Below, in pieces: positions 49,791-62,138 of a DNA stretch of 64,000 nt. Position 1 is the first letter of the stretch; each line of letters opens with the position of its first letter. The stretch lies in assembly GCA_030674155.1 (NCBI GenBank), contig CM060323.1, positions 46,345,245 through 46,409,244 of the forward strand, written 5' to 3'. Below the pieces are notes generated by a model. The model made no database searches, was not told the origin of the DNA, and saw only the letters and a list, made by a program, of their open reading frames with translations. Position numbers and translations under genes: made by a program. This DNA is from Stramonita haemastoma (lineage: Eukaryota > Mollusca > Gastropoda > Neogastropoda > Muricidae).

Positions 49791-52604
49791 GTAAGAATTC
49801 CAGCAGACCTACGGAATTAAAAGAACACTCCAAACATCTACCACGGTTTCCTCGCGGTTTTGGAGACAGCATGAAAAACATGTGGGAGAAATTGCGAGGC
49901 AAGCAGTCTGGGGAGTGGCCTGGGATCTATCGAGAGAAGAAGCGTCCAAAGTGTATCAGGACTACTACGAGTGCTTGAAGAAGCGCCTCAAAGAATCCCA
50001 GAGGCTTCAGAGTGGACAGCAGAAAGGCGTTCACGCCATCATGGCTCTGGAAGGGAACGAGTCACTTGAAGTGCACAGTGGGTAAGTTTACGAGTTATTT
50101 CCTGGAGGGGGTAGGGTAGGAAGCAGCAGGGAGAGGGAGATGGCGATACAGAATAATTTAGTAGTAGTATGGGCATCATCTCTCGGAAGACTATGAGTTG
50201 TGCCTAGTCTTAGAGCGCAAGCTGAAGTATGTATGAGGCAGCTGTTACCATGCAGGACCCCTCCACGGCCGGGATATCCATTGGAGGCACAACGATACGA
50301 TGGTTCAGTAGTCAGACCAGACGTTGCATACAGCCGAGCCCTTGGGACCACTCCGATTTCTCAGGATGGTGTTAAACACGACCCTGTGTGCATGTGGTTG
50401 TTATAATTTGTCATCCGCTCCTACCGCCACGTAGCTACTTTCGAAGTGACGGTTTTAACGTGTGGAGATGTCTGCATTCGAACGGGCTCGGTTCGAGTTC
50501 ATCGATCTGGTGGTCGGAGATCGCAACGCAATTCGCAACGTTTTAAGCTCCAGGCTATCCTGTGTTCACGAAGCCGGAATGCAGCTACTTTATGGTGGGG
50601 GAAAAAACCGGTCGCTACGCTGAAAAAAAACAACAAACCTTTGGTGAGCTTGCGAGCCCAAGCCAAAGGAACACAAACAAATTTCAAAGTGGTTGATTGC
50701 ATAGTGTCTCCAACAGAAAGAGGGACGACTAGGCAAGTTTTTTTTTTTTTTTAATTTTTTAAAATTGACTTTGAGGAAAAATGCTTGTTAATATTGGCTT
50801 GGCATAGTTGCCTATCAATGTTTGCATACATATTTCTTTGTGGGAAATGGCTAGGGCAAAAATACTAACTTTCTTGAATCAAATTATATGTTTTATTATT
50901 TTTTTTTTAAAGAACACATAGCCTTCTTTCTTTCGTTCTTTCTTTTCGTTTTTTTTCTCTTTTATTTTTTAAATTTTTTTTAAGATATAAACTCAGATTT
51001 ATCATGTATACGTAGATGGCAGGAAGATACTGTTTTAAAATTGACATTCATAAAGAATAATGTTGTTTGAAATGGTTCTGCCATGTCTGCAGATTATGGA
51101 CTTTCGGACATTCTGTGTGGAATGCATTTAAGTGAAACTGTCAATGAGGCAACCAACTGACAACAGTTGGGATTTTCCCACTTCACAATGATAGCAAAGA
51201 CAGTTCTGACTTACCTGGAGTTAACATCAGTATCAACTTCACTCCCCCAAAAGTCTTTCGCATAAGATTATTTAACCAAAAAACATCTTGCGCCCACACA
51301 AAAAACCCCGTTCCGCCTTTCGAAAGAGTAGACGATTTCGTGCCAGTAGGAATGGATGACATAAAAAAAAAACTAAACAAAACAACCAACCAACCAACCA
51401 ACCAACCAACCAACCAACCAACCACCCACCAACCAACCAACAACAACCAAAACCAACCCCCAACAACACAACAACAACAAAACATCCCAACCCAAACAAC
51501 AACCCCCCAAAAACAACAAACAACAACAACAACAAAAACAAAACAAAACAAAAAACCCCGCATGCCACAGATACTGTGTTTAGACACCATCACCCAAGTC
51601 GGAATGCAGCTACCTTCACGGTGGATAAAGACGGTTACATAACGCAAAATCTCACCATCGGTGAACCTCGGAGCTCTGTCTGAAAAACGAAAAAAAGAAC
51701 TACAAGATTTGATTTAGCATGCATCCTGACCTAACATACACCCCATCCAATCCTATATAGGGGAGGAGAGAAGAAGAAGAAGAAGAAGAAGAAGAGGGGG
51801 AGGAGGAGAGGAGGAGGAGGAAGAAGAAGAAGGAGAAAAAGAAGAAGAAGAAGAAGAAAAAGAAAAGAAGAAGAGGGGGAGGAGAAGAAGAAGAAGAAGA
51901 GGAGAGAAGAAGAAGAAGAGAAGAGGAAGAAGAGAAGAAGAAGAAGAAGAAGAAGAAAAGAAGAAGAAGAAGAAGAAGAAGAAGAAGAAGAAGAGGGGGA
52001 GGAGGAGGAGGAGGAGGAAGAAGAAGATGGAAGAAGAAGAAGAAGCAGAAGAAGAAGAAGAAAACCAAGAAGAAGAAGAAGAAAACAAGAAAGAAAGAAA
52101 GAAAGAAAGAAAGAAAAACAAGAAAAAAGAAGAAGAAGAAAGAAATTTAAACGAAACATTACTTTTCCTTCCCAGCTCGCGGCCAGACCGTGACAAACTT
52201 TCCCAACAGGCCACATGGGAGCTGGTCAGACGCTCCGATTCTTCGCTGGTGCCCGTTGTGGGCCGCGCAAAACGCGTGAAGCAGGCAGCCCAGGGCTCGC
52301 TGACCTTGAAGGACATCCAGCTGGACGATGCTGGACAGTACATCTGTCTGGACACCCTCAGAGAATACGTGGCCATCTACCAAGTGGACGTCAAGATCCA
52401 AGAGCGACGGAAAATGGTTTGGTGGGGGGTGGGGGTGGGGGATATTTAATTAATTTGAGTTAACAGGCTGTGTTTTTTTCCCTTCTGTTTTTATTTTATT
52501 TTATCATTGCCGTGATGTGATTAGTGTCATCTTTTTTGTGGTTATCCATGCACTCCCTTCCTTCCTTCCTTCCTTCCTTCCTTCCTTCCTTCCTTCCTTC
52601 CTTC

Positions 52605-52702
<98 letters not shown>

Positions 52703-53261
52703 TTCTTTAAAAAGTGTTAATAGATAGATTAGTTTCATTCACTGTACTAACTGCTCATTCTTTATGGAGTCATTGTGACATTGGGGGGACAGGATAGCTC
52801 AGTGGTCAGAGCACTCGCTTTCTCCTAGCTAAGGTTAAGCAGCATCAAGCGTGGTTACCAGTTGGATGGGTGACCCGTTTGCGCGCCTTGGCTTCAGTAC
52901 AGTCCCCCAGTTCACCCAGCTGTAAATGGGTACGGGTACCTGCCTTCTTTAGGGTCAAGGAAGTTGAAGCAGCGAGGGAGAGGAGATGGGCGCCGCCCTC
53001 AATATGCTGGCCCCTGGAGAAGCTGAGGTCTCTGATGCCTCGCTCCCCTACGACCACATAGGTTATGGGACACCTTTACCTTCCCCAAATACCTCACTAG
53101 AGCTCGGAATGATCCCAATCAAATTTTTCTGTTTCTGCTTCTAGCAGTTGCCTGCTTTCAGGGTTTATTCACTCATTTACTTATTTATTTACTTATATAT
53201 TTATTCATGTGTACCATTCAATATTTATTCGCTTACATACTTAATTATTTGTAGCGTTCAC

Positions 53262-53353
<92 letters not shown>

Positions 53354-53409
53354 CCCACGGGTGTTGTGAACTCCCTCCCTTCCTCCCTCCCTCCACCCCT
53401 CTCTCTCTA

Positions 53410-53476
<67 letters not shown>

Positions 53477-53565
53477 ACAAAGTTGCATACACACGAGGAC
53501 TAGATGTAAAAAAAAACCACACATGAGTGCTTTTTCCATTATCCTAAAGAAAACTCCCAAAACAA

Positions 53566-53628
<63 letters not shown>

Positions 53629-53682
53629 GCCCCCCTCCCCCAATCTCCCCCCACCCCCACCCATAACACCTCTCTCTGTACA

Positions 53683-53743
<61 letters not shown>

Positions 53744-54120
53744 ACACCCCCCCACACCCACACCCACACACCCACACCCACCCACCGACACACACACACA
53801 CCTTCTTCTTCCTCTTCTTCACCTGTCCCGTAGTCCCGTGGATCGCGGGGGCACAACTGACAATTTTGAACCAGCTTCCTCCACTCCAAACGGTCCTTCC
53901 TTCACTTCCACACAACATGACTGGTGTGTGGTTCCAACATCACAGACACGAAAGGTATACTGTGCAGATCAAGATGGGGGAACGGTTACTGAACACCACT
54001 GTGCTGGAAGAGCACAACCTTCAGCTGATGACTGCCTGGTCCTCCTGGGGACAGTGCGACTCCTGCGATGTGCCAGGCTCCCAGAAACGCACAGGAGTTT
54101 GTGTGGTTAAGGTCTGCGGG

Positions 54121-54203
<83 letters not shown>

Positions 54204-54687
54204 AAAGCAATGCAACACCATGAAGTGCTATGCGCTAGACTACACTACACTGTACTGTACTGCACTGCACTACACTACACTACACTACACTACACTACAC
54301 TACACTACACTACACTACACTACACGACACGACACGACACGACACGACACGACACGACACGACACGACACGACATAGTACAATCCAGTCCAATCCAGTCC
54401 AATCCAATCCAATCCACTACACTCCACTCCACTCCACTCCACTCCACTCCACTGCATCGCACCGCTCCGCTCCGCACCGCACCACACCACACCACACCAC
54501 ACCACTACGCTACGCTACGCTACACTACACTACACTACACTACACTACACTACACTACACTACACTACACTACACTACACTACACTACAATGCAACACAA
54601 TTCATAATTATGTTTTTCCGTCGTCTTCGACGATGACCCCAAAAACAGCAGAGGAGGAAGTTGCTGTTTCGAAAATTGGGCAGAGTT

Positions 54688-54771
<84 letters not shown>

Positions 54772-54812
54772 ATCTATATATATATATATCTATATATATC
54801 TATATATATCTA

Positions 54813-54855
<43 letters not shown>

Positions 54856-54874
54856 ATATATCTATATCTATCTA

Positions 54875-54963
<89 letters not shown>

Positions 54964-56605
54964 ATCTATATATATATCTATCTATAATATTGAAGATGCC
55001 TTGCCCACAGTACATCCCCAATCTCTCGGCCGAGAGGGCATACGAACAGTCAGCGTTGAAGATGGTCTCCAAAGGTCAACTAGCCCCCAGGGCTGCAGCA
55101 CATAAGGACTGTACAAGTCAAGCCTCTTTGTCAGAGAGTCATTGTCGATCACTAAAGACTAGGCTTTAAGGTAGAATTCTATTTATTTATTTATTTATTT
55201 ATTTATTTATTCTTTTATATCGAGGATAACAGAATAAGCAATAGTGTGCTTTTTTTCATCCGGTCCCCGTGTGTATGCAGTTTGGTAAATATTGTCATCT
55301 GTTCCCACCGGCACACGATGGCCTACTCTTACGAAAAGCGGAACATGATTTAACGTGTGCACAAGATGTTCTGCGTGCGTTCGCACACGGGGCCTCGGTT
55401 TAAAGTCTCATCCGAAGGACTTTTGGGGAGAGTGGAGTCAGCAATGATGTTAACTGTGTGTGATGTGTGTGTGTGTGTTCTATGAGTGGGAAAGCCACTG
55501 ATCATACAGCCTTTCACTTTGTGTTGCCTCTAGCGTCAATGGTTTAATCAAGAGCTGTAATAAAACCCAATTCAATGCAGCACAATGCAGTACAATACAA
55601 AACAAACAACACAATCCAACCGAATCCAACGCAACATAATACAGTAAAATACAATGTAGCACAACACGAAACAAAAACAACTCAACCAGCACAATACCAC
55701 ACAACAGATCACACCACCACCACCACCACCACCACCACAACCACCACCACCACCACAACCACCACCACCACCACCACCACCACCACCACCACCGCCGCCG
55801 CCAAACACAGTCTATCTATACCGTTTCCTCCTCTCCCCTCTCCTCCTCCTCCACCACCACCACCACCACCACCACCACCACCACCACCACCACCACCACC
55901 ACCACCAAACACACAGTCTGTATATACCGTTTCCTCCTCTCCCCTCTCCTCCTCCACCACCACCACCACCACCACCACCACCATCACGAAACACACAGTT
56001 TATCTATACCGTTCCCTCCCCTCCCCTCTCCTCCCTTCCCCTTCCCCCTCACCACCACCACCACCACCACCAAACACACTAGTCTATCTATACCCTCCCC
56101 TCCCCTCTCCCCCCTCCTCACCACCACCACCACCACCAATTACAGCCCATCTCTACACCCTTCTCTCCTCCTCCCCCCCATCCCCATCCACCCCCTCAGA
56201 AACTGAACAAGGCAGACCCGGTGAAGCCCAAGGATTTCCCCATGCTGGCCCTGTACCCTGGGGGAGTACCCTGCCACTCCACGGCCCTCCCTCCCCGCAT
56301 CCGCCTGTTGAAGGAGGTTAGACGACGCTACGAGGAGACGTTGGTGAAGGAATGCCGGCAGCCCTGCCCCACTGAACTCCCGCCTGTCGTCGTCACCGAC
56401 AAAAGATGGCAAACCGGTTAGTGGTTTTATACTTCTTCAATGTGCGGTTTTTATTTATTTTATCTTATTCCATTAAGCACTCTTGTGCTTTTTTACGTCC
56501 AGTGCCCGTGTGTATGCAGTTTTGTTGTTGTAAATTTCATAATTATGTTCCTACCGGCACACGATGGCCTACTCATACGAAAAGCGGAGCAGGATTTAAC
56601 GTGTG

Positions 56606-56671
<66 letters not shown>

Positions 56672-59600
56672 CTTCTTCTCATTGGTTTAATGTCCGTTCA
56701 CTACAAGGTGATTTAGACAATGGTACATTCACGTTAAGAATGCACTGAAAAGGGGGTGAGGGGAAAAAGTGAAAGGATAAAGAAAATAATGGATGATGAT
56801 AAGTTTATACAATTTCATTTATAGTAACTGACCTACTGGTGACTGGCAAATACTTGCTGCAACTGATATTAGGACATGCGACTCGGAATCATACAGAACA
56901 CTTTGGAAATTTCCGTATTTTTCCCTTAGATCTATCCCTTTGCTTTTATACGAGGCAATGAGCACAGGGCAATCAAACAGTATATGGTGGACTGATAAAA
57001 ATAGCAGAACAAGTACAGAAAACATCTTTTGAATATTTAGTTTTCCAAGCATTTAGACGTAATTTATGAATTATAATTTCTATATTTCGTGGGCAACACA
57101 AACGATTTAAGTGAAATCTAAAAAACTTTGAATATACAGAGTTTGCAAGAATTGAAATAATTTCAAATGAAGATAAACGCAGACCTATACTATTAATCAT
57201 TATGTCACTTGTACATTCTGAAGCACCGCGTTTTGCCAGAGAATCTGCCAATTCATTCCAGTAAAGACCGCAATGTGATGGCACCCAGCAAAATGTTATC
57301 CCAATACCTTTAGAAGCAAGAGAATGCACAAGGAACTTGATTTCAAAAATAACGTCATTTCTCAGTTTAGAGTCCCAATGTTTTAAAGCCAGTAAAACTG
57401 ATTTTGAATCAACACAAAAAAGGACATTGTAAATCGCAAGAGAAATATTTGAAATATAATTTAGCGCCATAAGAATTGCGAACAATTCAGAAGTGAATAT
57501 TGTAAAACCTTTTCCAATACAAAAAGGTCTTTTTACTTTTAAGTCGGGTATAACGAATGCAGCCCCGCACATGCCCGATTCTAAGACAGATCCGTCCGTG
57601 TATACTTTCAAGTGGTTTAAATACTGACAATTTATATGATTTTGAACCTCAGTTTTGAGTAGGTTTTGATTAGTGTCCTTTTTTGTTTCTGTGTAGTCAA
57701 TATCAAAATTTGCATATTTATGTTCCCATGGTGGAATCTGGGGAACTACTGGTAAAACTGGTACGTTTGATATACCGATATTATTTTCCTTCAAAAGGTC
57801 TTCAGTATAATTTCTTATTGGCTGCAAAAAAGAGATATTCCTAGCTCTTTTTGGATAATCCTTTTGATTAATAAATATTTCATCGCGAACAGAATTTGAA
57901 ATAGCAAGACTTCGAATGACATATTTAGAGACAGATAACATTCTTTGCTCAGAAAGTGGAAGTAAATGAGCTTCTGTATAAGTTTTTAATGTACTGGCAT
58001 GAATCGGCACTCCTAGAGCTATTTTAATTGCTTTGCTATCCACACTTTGCAACTTTTTTAAGAGATAATCTGGAGCAGAAAAATACACTTCTTGACCAGA
58101 AATGAGTTTAGATCGAATTAATGAAACAGCAAGATGCATGAGTGTTTTAGTATCTTGACTCCACGGCTGAGCACTCACAATCTTTAAGAAGTTTAATCGT
58201 TTCCTGGCTTTTAAAATCAAATTTTCAATATGCATTTTCCAGTTTAACTTGCTAGTTAAATGAACTCCCAAGAATCTGGCGTCTTGTTTGTATTGAAGTG
58301 TGACCCCATCAAGTGTTAATAACGGTAGTGTTTGGGGGGTTTTCCCATTGTTAAAAAGAACTAGACAAGTTTTTTCTCCAGATAACTCCAATCCATTTTC
58401 TTTCATGTAATTACTAAGTTTATTCAGTTCAACCTGATAAATCTTTTGAACATATTTTATCACTCTACTTTTCGTATTCTTTTTAAGAGAAGTGTTGATC
58501 CACATGGCAATGTCATCTGCATACTGAACAATAGTCGTATTTTTTGACAATGCCTGAGGAAGATCATGAATTAAAATAGAGAATAATAATGGTGCCAAAA
58601 CTGCTCCCTGGGGTATTCCCATATCAACAGATTTAAAGTCTGAATATACACCATTCACTTTGGTACAGATTGATCTTTCAGACAGAAAATCCTTTAAGTA
58701 TTGAAACATTATGCCTCTAACGCCGATATTTTTCAATTTGTATAATAACCTCGTATGCCAAACCCTGTCGTATGCTTTCCTAACATCAAAAAAAGTAGCT
58801 AGTGTACTCTTTCGTTTGGAAAACTGCTTTTTAATATCATGGGTTAACTTTACTAGGTGATCAGTTGTACATCTTCCTCTTCGAAAACCAGCCTGGTTTA
58901 TCGGAATTATATTGTTTTTTTCACAATAATGCCATAGACGTTTTTGAACTATTTTTTCAAGTACTTTTCCAACATGAGAAGTGAGGGCAATTGGTCTGTA
59001 GCTGCTTAATGCTGATTGAGATTTGCCGCTTTTAAGAACTGGGACTACAATCGACTGCTTCCAGACATTAGGAAGAGTGCCATTTATCCAACATTTTTGG
59101 AGAAATGAAAATAGTACTTTTTTCCAACTCTCGGGCAAATTAATTAACATTTGATAAGACAAGCAATCAATACCAACTGCTGACCTGTTACTTCTAAAAG
59201 ATTCAAGGACTTCAACAAATTCATTGTATTGAATTTCAGAGTTTAGATAATGCAGATTATCTAGTGGAGGTTCTGCCATATTTACTAGTTCAGCTTCTTC
59301 TTGTCTTTTATGTCTAACATCAGGAGACAATTCTGAAGTCAAACTACTTTCAGAAAACATTGTATTAAAGGCTTCTGCTTTTTCTGCTGTGCTTGGGAAA
59401 CTATTGTTTTCTAATTTTATTGGATAAGCTGGTAAGTGAAATCCATTTTTCATTTTATTGATCTTCTTCCAAACCTTTTGCATATCTTTTGATTCTGATA
59501 CTTCCTTTAGGCAAAATTCTGTCCAATATGTCTTTTTTGCTTTTGCAATTGTTTTCTTGCATAGCTGCTTAGCTCTTTTACTATTGATAAGATTTTCTTC

Positions 59601-62104
59601 AGTTCTATCTTTAAACCATATTTTGTATTTCTCTTTTTTATAATGAACTGCCTCTTCACAATCTTTTGTCCACCATATATTGCCTTTATGCTTCCCACTG
59701 CATTGATTTTTACGCTTTGGAATAGAGAGCTCAGCAGCTGACGTAACAGCTTTCGTAAAAAGCCTGTAGAAAATATTTACGTCATCATTTTCCACACTTG
59801 CCAAATCATATAGGTCAAGGTGTGTTCGGAATGACTCCCAGTTTGCCAAATTAAACAAGTACTTTGGAACTTTATCTTCAAATTTCGGTAAATCTAGGAT
59901 AATGTTTTTACTAAATGATATAGAAATAGGAAAGTGGTCACTACCAAGACAATCTTCATTAACATCCCATTTGCAATCGAGTGCTAAAGAAGGGGAAATC
60001 AATGATAAATCGATGGCACTAGGCTTGTGATAGTGAATATCAGGTGTTCTGGTTATCCTGCCATCATTTAAAAGACATAATTTAGAATCGATAATATTTT
60101 CCACAATACGATTATTGGTAACAATTGTACATTCCGAATCCCAAAACGGGGCATGCGCATTAAAATCCCCCAATATCACCCATTTATTCTTTGTAAAATC
60201 TATGTTTTTAAGCCAGTCAGTATTATCAAGTTTTGGACCTTGGGGAAGATATACAGATAAGACATTAAATACTACAGATTTGTTAATCTTGACAGACACA
60301 CCAGTACAATAAATATCCTTGACATCTGGAGGTATTGGCCACAAAGCTAACTTTTGATAATCTAAACCCTGCCTTATATATATGGCTGTTTTTACCTTTT
60401 TAGAAACATCATCAATGTTACATAATGGCGGGTAATAAAAATGCTCTAGTTTGGGCATTTTATTTTTACAAACATTCAAAGACTGCAGGGCTACTATAGA
60501 ATAAAAGTGACAACTTAAAAAATGTTCAAAACTTAAAATGTTTGTTGCAATGCTCCTAGCATTCCACTGAAGAATCTTTACTCCTTCAAATAATTCAGGT
60601 TTTCTTTGTCCGTTTTTCTTCATGATGTGGCTGAAGTACTAAAATTGAACATTTCTATGATTTTAACTACAATTATTCAATCAAGTTAGAAAGGACTAAA
60701 ACAGGATACAGTCCAATGCTGAGCAAAAGAGCTAAGGACCAGGAAGCCATGGCGGAAGTAGAGGACAGAAGCCAGGAGGTGGCAGGAGGGTGGTGGGGTC
60801 TGGGAGACCAGTGGTAGCCTTGTCTAGCGTTGGAAGCGCCGAACCTTCCCCCTCTCTGCCTTCGCCGGGGCTGTTCCCAGTAGAGGCGGTGCAGATGTCG
60901 CCCCAGGTTCCTGGCCAGCAGACTAGCTCCCTGCTCTGTAGGGTGCAGACCGTCTTGGAGATGTCTAGATGGAAGAATGTTCTCATGGTCTACATAGGAT
61001 AGCTTTTGAATATTTTGTTCTGTAGCCTCTGAAAATGTATGGGCATTGTAAACCACGCGTTTCGACTCCAGATGTTGTTGTTTTACAGGTAGAGCCTTGC
61101 TGCACACGATGTGTGATGGAGGAAAGATGCTTTGCACGGCTTTCACAGCAGACGCCATGTTCTTGCCACATAGTGTAGCATCTTTCCCCTTGAGATCATT
61201 GATCCCCGTGTGCAGCACGACACAATCAGGAGCAGGGTGCAGGTGTTGTCTGGCTTCTTCAGCAACGCTCCTGATGCTGTCCACAGTGTAGGCCTTTCTT
61301 GCCGCCACTTGAAGCCCATAAGACAGGCCTAAACGAACAGGATTTACTTTATTTAAAGTAGAATCATGTAGTACAAGCACTCGTGGAAGATCTACAGGCA
61401 TGGAGGAACTTTTTTCAAAGACTGAATTGGTCGTAGACTTTTTTCTTTGGATTTGCGTGGCCTTCATGATGTCATTTTTACTTCTTAAAATTACGTCATT
61501 TTGTACAGTTCTTTTTGAGCTCCTGGGAGTCTCAGTTGACGCCTTTTCTTTCCAAGACGGCTTCATTTTGTTGGACAACTGAGCCCCATTTGACTTTGGC
61601 ACTGATGGTTTTTGTGCTCGAACCGATGGTTTAGCTTTCACTACGTCTGCGTAAGTTGAAACGTTCACAGTGCTATCTGTCTGTGTCTGGCTGTCTGACA
61701 CAGACACTGGAATCCTTTTCAACTTCGCGATTGTCTCGTTTTGCTTTTTCACCATCGATTCGAGCAAAGCCAACCTATCGCACAATTTTAACATAACTGA
61801 TTGCATGTCTTTTAACAATCCTGCCGTGTTGTTGTCGTCATTTTCTTTATTTTGAACTTTCGTACCTTCAAGTCCGTCATCAGTGTCAGTTTGAAGGTTT
61901 TGTCGTATGGTTTCTTTCAACAAGTCTTTTCTGAAATTCACGCTAGTTTTTGAAGAGTCAGGGATGCTTTTTTTACTCACTGACATGGACCGCCCTCCCA
62001 CACTTCTTGATCTGGTTGTTCGTTTCATATTTACCAGTTTCTTTGCAAAAATCAGCAGACGTTACTTTTCACTTGTTTTCAGCTCCGCCATCTTGATGAC
62101 GTCA

Positions 62105-62138
<34 letters not shown>

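Larger units (their letters stand above)
56671..62106 (-). mobile_element. Near-complete two-ORF non-LTR retrotransposon (I-group, with RNase H), inserted in (GT)n
   Basis: About 5.4 kb, antisense in the intron between FAM187-like exons 5 and 6. ORF1 and ORF2 are separated by 49 nt. The 5' UTR is about 80 nt up to 62,106 and the 3' end after the ORF2 stop carries a short (GAA) tail at about 56,671-56,679. Both ends abut (GT)n on the plus strand (56,610-56,670 and 62,107-62,137), so the target was a dinucleotide repeat or the duplication is made of it. Long open frames imply recent insertion. RNase H places it with I/Nimb-type clades, but the clade is not certain. Confidence 0.88.

Noticed and set aside
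49338..49902. Alternative plus and minus frames over the coding minisatellite
   Set aside because: They are open only because the repeat unit length is a multiple of three. They lack the signal peptide and do not splice to the Ig exon.
53834..53874. Earlier acceptor for FAM187-like exon 4 at CCCGTAG
   Set aside because: It gives a phase conflict with exon 3, whereas the acceptor at 53,874 keeps the frame.
54238..54640. Frame of 256 codons running through the pentanucleotide satellite
   Set aside because: Only its first part (FAM187-like exon 4) has protein character; the remainder is repeat read-through after a splice donor.
55572..56321. 248-codon frame rich in Thr and Pro
   Set aside because: Translation of (CCA)n arrays; only its end overlaps FAM187-like exon 5, in a different frame.
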